A stretch of DNA of 23,470 nucleotides from a virus, in the IMG/VR virus record IMGVR_UViG_3300020463_000137, positions 1 through 23,470 of that record; one strand, 5' to 3'. The stretch's first letter is position 1, and the number at the start of each line of letters is the position of its first letter. Both the position numbers and the translations under genes were made by a program. Of the stretch, positions 16,220 to 23,470 are shown in pieces. The notes beneath the pieces are model-generated. The model had not been told where the DNA came from and ran no database searches. It was given only the letters and a program-made list of their open reading frames with translations.

Positions 16220-16437
16220 TTACTTACCATTCCTTTTAAAATTTCTTTTATTTCAAACATTTCTGCTTTTAATTTATTTATATCTCTCACAGCATTTCTC
16301 AAATCGTTTTGACTTGCTCTTGCCTCATTTATTCTTTGTACATGTACAGCGTAGGCACTTCTATCAGTATTGATAATAGCACCAGATCGTGTGTCTCTTA
16401 CGATTGTTCTATGACCTTCTACTTTTAGAATACTCAT
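16201..16437 (-). CDS. Small coiled-coil protein, 78 residues
   Basis: A 78-residue protein of unknown function, of a kind seen after the giant DUF4815-like gene in marine T4-like phages. The N-terminal half (ILKVEGHRTIVRDTRSGAII) looks beta-stranded. The second half is a helix, VRDINKLKAEMFEIKEILKG, with heptad spacing. It could link the large upstream structural protein to the fibres, which is inference from position alone. Its ATG shares one base with the stop of the 1998-residue gene (TAATG) and its end overlaps the 441-residue fibre start by 19 bases. It also hosts the late promoter of that fibre gene. Confidence 0.8.
   Translation of the reverse strand: MSILKVEGHRTIVRDTRSGAIINTDRSAYAVHVQRINEARASQNDLRNAVRDINKLKAEMFEIKEILKGMVSKWQQDK
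16275..16282 (-). promoter_or_regulatory. T4-type late promoter inside the 78-residue gene
   Basis: Exact TATAAATA octamer within coding sequence, 55 bases ahead of the 441-residue fibre ATG at 16219. The predicted +1 is A16269 and the leader 50 bases. It is the only exact copy that is intragenic, so chance occurrence in AT-rich coding DNA is somewhat more likely. Confidence 0.6.
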
Positions 16438-19400
16438 TATACTGCCAATGCAATCCCTCTCATATCTGTTATTCTTGGTGGATATGCAGGGTTTGTACCT
16501 TTCATTACAATCTTAATTTTAAAAGATGTAAATTCATTTATACTATTTTCATTGAACTCATAATCAAAGAAATCTGATTTGAAATTATCTGAATAAGGTG
16601 ATTGACTTCTACCTTCAGCAGATATTGCCACATTTGCTTGTGTCATTTGTACATAAGGTATATCTTTCATTTCTCTATCATCATCTATACCTTTTACTTT
16701 TCTAAACACTTCGATTGAAGATGTTGGGAAAACACTTGCCGCAATTCTTAAATCTAATGCTGTAGATGGATTATCTAAACTTATTTCTCTAGTTACATAT
16801 TTTGCACCTGCACTACCACCAGTTGGATCTGTTTCTGCAACGAATCCAGTTGTGTTACCAGATGTTGGACTATCTAGTCTGTTATGTATTGCATATAAAC
16901 TTGTTCTACTTAAATCTATAACAGGACTTACATTTGCATTTGTTGATGACAATGTGATATTATAGAATAATGATTTAACACTTGACAAATGAGTTGTTTC
17001 GTTTATAGTTGATAATACTGCCTTTGCACTTGTAAAGTAGAAGTTATCATTTGGTACAATACTTGTAAATGAACTGTCTGTACTATATGCTGTTTCACTA
17101 CCATGTACTGATTGAGTAGATGTAGTTTTGATACTATGAACTGAGGTAGTATCTGGGAAGTTTAACATACCAATCTTAGGCATTACACTTTCAAATGCTC
17201 TATCTTGTGTTGCTACTACTGCCGTGCCACCTACACTACCAGTTGATGTTGCAGGATCACCACTTAATGTAATAGTGTATGAATCCTCAGTAACATTACC
17301 AATATCGTGTGTGCCATTAATTACACTACCTTGAATACCATTAAAGTCAGTTGTTGCGCCAAGACCAGAAATTGTAACTTTACTTGGTTTACTATCTGTC
17401 ATGCCATGATGTTTATGATTGATCTTAATTATATTAGGGTTACCACCAAACGCACTACCACTACCAGAAGTAGAGTTTGTTTCGATTGGATTGTTTTCTA
17501 ATGTCTTACTTGCCAAAGCGTCATTTGTCATTTCAAAAGTACCAGTAGTATCAGTTGTAAAGTCTGCTTTGTGTAAAGTCATTTTCAAATCTTCCATTTG
17601 ATCATCTGTCCATAGTGTTGCATTTTGTGATCTGAATAATGAACCAAATAAAGGTTGTGTAGTAACTCGTCTAGTGCCACCAACATCAGTATCACCTAAT
17701 CTACTTACCCACGCTTTATATTTTTGACTATCTGGTTTTAGAACAATCGCATATTCTTTACCACCTTGTAAATATACAGGTGATGGGAATGTTACAGTAG
17801 TTGCTGTTGCAGCCGTTGATGATGTATTTACATCTGCTGCCGCAACTGTAACCTCAGAGAATGGTAAAATTCTTTGACCAGGTCTGCTTTCAATTGTTTC
17901 AACTAGATATACTTTGATTGGTATTGTACTATCTTTTTCTTCAAAGAATAAATCTACTTTGGTTAAGAATATACCTTCTATGTTTTCTACTTTGAATGAT
18001 TGTGCTAATGGGTCTGGATTATTTGGTGGTCCTTGTTCAATATTAATACCAGCATTTATTCTATCTACTGTTCTTCTTACTTCGTTTTCTGTAACAGTGG
18101 TAGAACGAATAATTGGCACTCTAGTGGATTCAATTGTTTCTTGTTTTGTCATTTGCAAACCACGAGCAGTAAATTTGCCATCAGCAAAAGTATCAACATC
18201 ATCATCTATTTTACTATTAGTAGTTGAACTTGTCAATCTGAATATTCTATCACCTGTTCTAAATCTGTTAGCGTCAGTATTTGGTAATGCAAAAGTACCT
18301 GATATAGTACCAACACTACTTGTAATTAGATTACCACCTGCAACCCCACCGTCTGGCGTTACAAAAGTTGATATATTTACATTGTCAAAGAATGGGAAAA
18401 CTTTAGTATTAGGTTTCATTCTTGTTGCTGTAAATGAAATTGTTTGAGAACGAATAAATGGTATGAAAGATATGTCAACTATCTTATCACCAAATGATTG
18501 TCTTTGTATATTTGAACCTGCAATCTCTCTGGTAATACCTGTTCTTGTTCTACTTGTAACTGTGCCACTTACACTTGCACTAGCAGTTATGTTACCTTGG
18601 TTAGTTGAACTACCTTGCGACCATTGACCTGACCAGTTAGTCTGCCAGTTATTCCAAACTGTACCTAAACTATTTGTACCACCTGCAAGAGCGGTCATTG
18701 TGTCAAATAAATTATTATCGTTTACAATTAAGTCTGGTCTTCTTTCTGTTTCGTACCACTCATCTAAATCTGGTGTTAATGCAATATCACCTTGATATTG
18801 AAATACCAAGAATGGATTACAGTTTACACTTTTAGTTGCATATGGGTTTTTGATAAACTCACTTGATGTATATGGTAGTGTAATTAAATCACCAGTCTTT
18901 TGATAACCTAAAGTTGTTCTCTCAGCGTCAGTATCATTTGCCGCTTTCTCAATTAACTTAACTTGATCTGTGTGGTGTTCTGGTCTTAATTCACCTTCGC
19001 TCATATCTACTGAACATCTATACTCAGCAGAAAGAACATCACCAATATTATGACCTTTAAAACTATCTACAATAATACCATTTTTAAATCTATCAAGTCC
19101 AGTTGCCGCGTCTTGTATTTGTGTATTGATCGCTTGTTGTTCTAATAAACTTAATTGTGTATAGTATTCTATATTTTTAATTCTTTGTTCTAACTTACCA
19201 ATGTCTCTCATTGTGTAGCGTCTATTATCTACTGTGGTAATTTTTACATCACTTGTATTGAAAGTAAATGCTGGCAAGTTTAAGTAGTATAATGCCATAG
19301 CGTCATCAAATGGTTCTGGTCTTTGTGGATCTATTGCAGGCGTACCTTTTGCCTGTTTGAATAAACCATCTTTAGTAATGAAGATACCATCTATTCTACT

Positions 19401-22400
19401 TAAATGAAACTCAAAGTCTAGTGTTGCGTCTGAACCAGGTTTAGGTATATCAACTGCTGATGAACCACCACCTGTATAATTTTTTGCACCAATACTATCT
19501 ACTGCACCAAACCCTATAACGCCACTATCATTAGCAACCATTGGTCTAAAGTCTAATGCGTCTCTTAATTCTATCTTACCTTTTGTTGGACTATCAAAAG
19601 ATGGTATTGCGTCATAATCAACAACACCTGAATAACTATCAACTGAAAAATAATCACCACTACCATGTGTAAAGTGTGAGAATGTAATTAATAATCTACC
19701 AGTAGGTGTTTGTGCACCATCTTTTCTTACAATACGACCTATGTCGTAGTAACTATCTCTTTGTCCATTATCTAATGTAAATCTGTCTGTGATATCAGTA
19801 TGACTTGTTGTCGCTGCCGTACTGAAATCTGGTGCCATAAAGACACTCGTTAATGCGAAGATATCACCCTTACTTAAACTAATTGTTTTTTCTTCACAAT
19901 TTGCTTGAGTTGATATCGCTGTTGTCGCACCTGTTACTAATGCTTTTGATTTTTCGTTTGCAATACTTCTTGTTATAGTTGCAATTAATTTTACTTTTGC
20001 CGTAGCAAAGTTAGCACCTAAGTCAACTTGTATTTGTCTACCAGATGGACTACCAGTTAGTGTGAACTTACTATCACCTTCATGGTTATTACCAGAAAGA
20101 GAAACGATATCACCAACCGCACCATCACTTGACCCTGCGGTCATTATTGATAGTGTATAATCTGCTTCGCTGTGTGCGTTAAATGTTTCATTTGCACCAG
20201 CACTAAATGTTGCCTGACCAGATGATGATAAAGTCTCAACGAATTGTCTTCTTACTTTATGACTTGTATCTGTAATACCTGCATTGTCAGTTGTCTTTAA
20301 TGTCTTAATAACATTTTCTGGCAATCTATAAACAAGTGAAGTAGTATCAATGTTTTGTAACTTTGTTCTTCTTCTTTGTGTACTTGCTGATGTTACTGTG
20401 CCAGAAATACTTTCTGTAATGCTTGCTTCTGTGTTATTTACAATTGCACTAATAAATCTACTAAACTGTGTACCACTATCATTTTCTAAAATGATGTTAT
20501 CACCAATTTTTAATTCAGTATTAAACTTTGTATTTTTACCAGTAATAGATGTTGAGTTATTTGCAATATCAATAGAACCAGATAATGTAATATTACTTTC
20601 ATCACCTTCAGATTGTGAAGATGTTAAAACTGTATCTGCCGTAAATGTTGGCGACCCTGCCATACCCAAAGATTTAACTTGAGCAAATTCGAATTGTCTT
20701 TCTGTAGGTCTTTCTGGTGAAGCGGCAACAGTTGTACCACTATTTGTTGAAGTACCACCGGTTACAGTTTCTGCGGCACTAAAGTTACCAGATACATTAC
20801 TTAATACAACCGTTGTTAATACAGATTGTTCAAGTATAATATCATCACCGTCTGTTTCATCAACAAGATTGAATCCATCTTCCGTAATTATTTGGTCTGG
20901 GTCAGTTGATGTTGTTGCCGTTATTGCCTCAACGATACCACTTGCACCACTTGTGCCACCTGTTATAGTTTCACCAGTAGAGAATGCTACTGAACTTGTT
21001 ACACCTAAATGTGTGAACATGTCAATATTAAATAAACCTAGTTTGTAAATTGATGTAGTGTTTGTTGCTAATGATCCTGCAGTGCCAGAAACATATTCAA
21101 AGAAACGAGGTTTTGCTCTACCAATTTGTTGTACATCAACATTTGTTGTAGTGTTTAATGTACCTCTTGTAACATTCTTATCTTTGAAAAGTGATAACTC
21201 TTTGAATGCTTCTGTCTCACCTGATACAGTACCAATGTCTGGCGAACCATGTATGTTTGTTACATCAACATGATTACCTATATCTAATCTTGTAGTAGAG
21301 TTTTGTATTGTATCAAACTCTCTTGCTTTTTCTATTGTAACAAATTTTTGTGAAGTTGTATCTACTTCGAAACCTTTTACATATGCTTTACCTGGTGATA
21401 ACCCAATCGCTAATCTTGCTTCTGAAACAGTTGATGTTAACCCATCATGTAAAGATGAACTATCTGCGGCAAAGATACCACGATTACTACCTGATAGTTG
21501 ATGTTCTCTAACATCTATATCAAATGGTTGTATTACATAATCACCACTTTCATCTGCTGTTCTTCTTGCTAAGGTTTCTTCAAGTATATTGTAGTCTGTT
21601 CTCTTAACAATACTTTCTGTATCACCATTCTTTACTCTTAATAATTCTACAAAGTTTGTATCGTCAGTTGCCGTAGTTGTTTTCTTTGTAAGTGATAAAG
21701 CAACTTTAAATCTATGTGCCCCTGGAGCATTGATATTAGAACTACCAGTTGCATTATCATTTAAACTTGTATCATCTTCTGGTGTAACAAAACTTTCTGT
21801 TACTGTAAATCCAACTCTAAAAGATGGCGTGTTTGAATATGGTTCTAGTATTAATGTTTCTTCACTATTAGAAACAAAGAAACCATTTACAAAATATACA
21901 CCTGCTTGCACATTTACTGAACTTGCAAAACCTAAAGCATTAGAACTTGTAGGTAATGAAGTACCAGATGTACCAACAACTGCCGTAGCACTCGCACTAC
22001 TAAAAGTAAAGTTTAATGTTTCACCTTCAGTAAATCTTTTTGTTGTATTATCTGTGCCAGACTTTTTGTATATTACATAAATGGTTGCAGCCGCGGTAGA
22101 ACTTGCCTCTGAACTATTTACTACCTCTGCCTCTATACCTGATGTTGCACCAGTTACAGTAAGACCTACCATATTGGATGCGGTAGATGTAGAATGACTT
22201 GCTAGTTTTACATATTCGTATTTTGTGTTAAGTGTAACCTCACCAGGTATAACCATCGCACCTTCTTTAAATACATGTTCACCAAATCTTTCAACTTGGT
22301 TTTGTAGTATAGTTTGAAGTTGGGTTAATTCTCTTGCCTGAACAGCGAAAGCAGGTCTGAATAATACTCTATGAAAATTTTTACTTTCTGAAAAGTCATC

Positions 22401-22433
22401 ATAGTAAGGTGAGACATTAAAGTTTGTTGCCAT
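16437..22433 (-). CDS. Giant DUF4815-like baseplate/tail structural protein
   Basis: This 1998-residue virion protein sits between gp8 and the fibres, where T4 keeps gp9 and gp10. The N-terminus (VSPYYDDFSESKNFHRVLFR followed by AVQARELTQLQTILQNQ, residues 7-46) is the hallmark of a domain I recall as DUF4815. Further landmarks are TSGAxG-type modules near residues 93, 488 and 555, an LVDETDGDDIILE motif at 523-535, a conserved coiled coil around 1070-1110 (RRYTMRDIGKLEQRIKN), and a DPLAQSF motif near 1475. The C-terminus (ITDMRGIALAV) is also typical. It plausibly connects the baseplate wedge to the fibres; that role is inferred from position. AGGAG six bases before the ATG supports the start. 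No late promoter lies between gp8 and this gene, so the two are probably cotranscribed. Confidence 0.85.
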   Translation of the reverse strand: MATNFNVSPYYDDFSESKNFHRVLFRPAFAVQARELTQLQTILQNQVERFGEHVFKEGAMVIPGEVTLNTKYEYVKLASHSTSTASNMVGLTVTGATSGIEAEVVNSSEASSTAAATIYVIYKKSGTDNTTKRFTEGETLNFTFSSASATAVVGTSGTSLPTSSNALGFASSVNVQAGVYFVNGFFVSNSEETLILEPYSNTPSFRVGFTVTESFVTPEDDTSLNDNATGSSNINAPGAHRFKVALSLTKKTTTATDDTNFVELLRVKNGDTESIVKRTDYNILEETLARRTADESGDYVIQPFDIDVREHQLSGSNRGIFAADSSSLHDGLTSTVSEARLAIGLSPGKAYVKGFEVDTTSQKFVTIEKAREFDTIQNSTTRLDIGNHVDVTNIHGSPDIGTVSGETEAFKELSLFKDKNVTRGTLNTTTNVDVQQIGRAKPRFFEYVSGTAGSLATNTTSIYKLGLFNIDMFTHLGVTSSVAFSTGETITGGTSGASGIVEAITATTSTDPDQIITEDGFNLVDETDGDDIILEQSVLTTVVLSNVSGNFSAAETVTGGTSTNSGTTVAASPERPTERQFEFAQVKSLGMAGSPTFTADTVLTSSQSEGDESNITLSGSIDIANNSTSITGKNTKFNTELKIGDNIILENDSGTQFSRFISAIVNNTEASITESISGTVTSASTQRRRTKLQNIDTTSLVYRLPENVIKTLKTTDNAGITDTSHKVRRQFVETLSSSGQATFSAGANETFNAHSEADYTLSIMTAGSSDGAVGDIVSLSGNNHEGDSKFTLTGSPSGRQIQVDLGANFATAKVKLIATITRSIANEKSKALVTGATTAISTQANCEEKTISLSKGDIFALTSVFMAPDFSTAATTSHTDITDRFTLDNGQRDSYYDIGRIVRKDGAQTPTGRLLITFSHFTHGSGDYFSVDSYSGVVDYDAIPSFDSPTKGKIELRDALDFRPMVANDSGVIGFGAVDSIGAKNYTGGGSSAVDIPKPGSDATLDFEFHLSRIDGIFITKDGLFKQAKGTPAIDPQRPEPFDDAMALYYLNLPAFTFNTSDVKITTVDNRRYTMRDIGKLEQRIKNIEYYTQLSLLEQQAINTQIQDAATGLDRFKNGIIVDSFKGHNIGDVLSAEYRCSVDMSEGELRPEHHTDQVKLIEKAANDTDAERTTLGYQKTGDLITLPYTSSEFIKNPYATKSVNCNPFLVFQYQGDIALTPDLDEWYETERRPDLIVNDNNLFDTMTALAGGTNSLGTVWNNWQTNWSGQWSQGSSTNQGNITASASVSGTVTSRTRTGITREIAGSNIQRQSFGDKIVDISFIPFIRSQTISFTATRMKPNTKVFPFFDNVNISTFVTPDGGVAGGNLITSSVGTISGTFALPNTDANRFRTGDRIFRLTSSTTNSKIDDDVDTFADGKFTARGLQMTKQETIESTRVPIIRSTTVTENEVRRTVDRINAGINIEQGPPNNPDPLAQSFKVENIEGIFLTKVDLFFEEKDSTIPIKVYLVETIESRPGQRILPFSEVTVAAADVNTSSTAATATTVTFPSPVYLQGGKEYAIVLKPDSQKYKAWVSRLGDTDVGGTRRVTTQPLFGSLFRSQNATLWTDDQMEDLKMTLHKADFTTDTTGTFEMTNDALASKTLENNPIETNSTSGSGSAFGGNPNIIKINHKHHGMTDSKPSKVTISGLGATTDFNGIQGSVINGTHDIGNVTEDSYTITLSGDPATSTGSVGGTAVVATQDRAFESVMPKIGMLNFPDTTSVHSIKTTSTQSVHGSETAYSTDSSFTSIVPNDNFYFTSAKAVLSTINETTHLSSVKSLFYNITLSSTNANVSPVIDLSRTSLYAIHNRLDSPTSGNTTGFVAETDPTGGSAGAKYVTREISLDNPSTALDLRIAASVFPTSSIEVFRKVKGIDDDREMKDIPYVQMTQANVAISAEGRSQSPYSDNFKSDFFDYEFNENSINEFTSFKIKIVMKGTNPAYPPRITDMRGIALAV

Positions 22434-22442
22434 CTATCTCTC

Positions 22443-23470
22443 CTAAAACTCTACGATTAACTTTACATTCTCCGTTTGGTCTGATGCCCTGGTAATAGGT
22501 TTTCTATTTTCTATATAAAGAATATCACCAGTATCAGCAGTTAATTCAGGAGTTGTATCATGTGAACTTGGTGTACCTGTTGCACTTGAAGTAGCACCAG
22601 TAACAGTATTCGTACTAGAGAATGCTGTTAAGTTGCCATTACTATCTACACCTTGGTTAGTAAACTGAGGTTGTATGTATCTTAAAACTTTTGTTGTAGA
22701 ATTGAAATCAACAACGAACCCTACCGCACCAGATGTAGCCTGTGTAATCTTCTCATCTGCCTGGAATGATCCTGGTGTGCCACTAAATGTTATTGACTTT
22801 GTGCCGTCTAGTGTTGTTGCCGTTGCTGTTGATCCAGTTGTACTATCAGTTGGATTTCTTAACAATGCAATTCTTCTAAAATCGTTTGTAGTGTTAAAGT
22901 CTCCTGATCCATCTCCTTGTGTAAAGTCAACATTCATCATTACAAAGAAACCGCCTAACTCAGCAATTGCATCTGAACCGTGTCCGCCTGGTGGTGAGAT
23001 TATGAAATCTATATCAGCGCCTGATACATTACCTATATCACTTGCTTTCACACTTGCATATGTGTAACCACTACCTGCGGTTGTTATCGTAACACTTGTT
23101 ACAGCATTTGAACCAACAACTACTGTACACTTACCACTTGATCCATCACCACGAATATCAACATTTGTATATGTTCCGTTAGAACCACCACTACCACCGG
23201 CAGTTACTTTAACATGTTCGATTGCACCAGCAGTTGTAGAAATATCTGAAGCATTAGTTGATACATGTATAAAGTCAGTTGACATAAAGTTTGCCTGTTC
23301 ACTTGCAGTAAGTGAATACATGTATTTCCATTTGTAACTATCAGCCGTACTGAATACGGAAGTTGTTTTGTTACCTGTTGGTTCAGTTGTTGATGCTGCC
23401 CCTCCGTTATTGTCTATTACCTTATAAACATCAAAGGTACTATTCATTACATAAATTAATCCATCTAATA
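22443..23470 (-). CDS. 8: Baseplate wedge protein, gp8 (5' end cut by window edge)
   Basis: gp8 is a baseplate wedge subunit; in T4 it is a 334-residue dimeric protein joining gp10, gp7 and gp6. At least 341 codons are present and the frame is still open at the right edge, so the ATG at 23447 is internal (LDGLIYV is encoded just before it). Recognisable pieces are MNSTFDVYKVIDNNGGAAST followed by KWKYMYSL, and the C-terminal ILYIENRKPITRASDQTENV. Between them lies an insert with GGSGGSNGTYTNV, TAGSGYTYASV and an ITQATSGAVGFVV module, making it longer than T4 gp8. It ends 9 bases before the next gene. Family assignment rests on these motifs and gene order. Confidence 0.9.
   Translation of the reverse strand, partial: LDGLIYVMNSTFDVYKVIDNNGGAASTTEPTGNKTTSVFSTADSYKWKYMYSLTASEQANFMSTDFIHVSTNASDISTTAGAIEHVKVTAGGSGGSNGTYTNVDIRGDGSSGKCTVVVGSNAVTSVTITTAGSGYTYASVKASDIGNVSGADIDFIISPPGGHGSDAIAELGGFFVMMNVDFTQGDGSGDFNTTNDFRRIALLRNPTDSTTGSTATATTLDGTKSITFSGTPGSFQADEKITQATSGAVGFVVDFNSTTKVLRYIQPQFTNQGVDSNGNLTAFSSTNTVTGATSSATGTPSSHDTTPELTADTGDILYIENRKPITRASDQTENVKLIVEF

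Noticed and set aside
23445-23447. ATG taken as the true start of gp8
   Set aside because: The frame stays open upstream to the window edge and encodes LDGLIYV in front of the methionine. The conserved family segment begins before it, so the gene is truncated by the window.
1-23470. tRNA genes, integrase or transposase genes, lysis genes and host-derived metabolic genes
   Set aside because: I looked for cloverleaf-like arms and the usual motifs on both strands and saw none. A tRNA search program would settle the first point.

Overview
The window is a 23.5 kb piece of the virion structural gene block of a T4-like (myovirus-type, contractile tail) bacteriophage. Every gene I accept lies on the minus strand, so transcription runs from high to low coordinates. 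The order is baseplate gp8, then a giant baseplate/tail protein, an array of fibre genes, neck gp13 and gp14, tail completion gp15, and terminase gp16 and gp17. This is the T4 order, but the proteins are of the marine type (cyanophage/pelagiphage-like gp13-gp17, a DUF4815-like giant protein, fibres built from FEGSTADSFETT and TLTNKTL modules). The DNA is AT-rich, which suggests an oceanic host such as SAR11 or high-light Prochlorococcus. The host is an inference; no host-marker gene is present.

Layout from right to left: gp8 (cut by the right edge, 22443-23470); a 1998-residue DUF4815-like structural protein (16437-22433); a 78-residue coiled-coil protein; a 441-residue fibre protein; a 243-residue fibre-like protein; a 2OG-Fe(II) oxygenase (236 residues); a 71-residue coiled-coil protein; a 113-residue beta-rich protein; three long repeat-built fibre proteins (1171, 642 and 1017 residues); gp13, gp14, gp15, gp16; and gp17 (cut by the left edge). 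Genes are packed tightly: several overlap by 1 to 19 bases, three with the coupled stop-start TAATG. No gene-free stretch exceeds about 55 bases.

Regulation is unusually legible. Six exact copies of the T4 late-promoter octamer TATAAATA lie on the minus strand, five in the short gaps between genes and one inside the 78-residue gene. Two one-mismatch candidates accompany them. With the T4 geometry (start six bases after the octamer) all six exact copies begin with A, three giving 14-15 base leaders. At the 642-residue fibre gene the predicted +1 is the A of the AUG itself. Three of the octamers, exact or variant, are enclosed by inverted repeats. At gp13 the repeat would hide the Shine-Dalgarno in read-through RNA but not in RNA started at the local promoter.

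The four large fibre proteins share one module family (19 copies of the FEG..SFETT unit) and exchange longer blocks, including a nearly identical C-terminal tip in two of them. I see no recognisable gp9, gp11, gp12 or fibritin; the fibre array stands in their place. No tRNA, CRISPR, integrase, transposase or lysis gene was seen.
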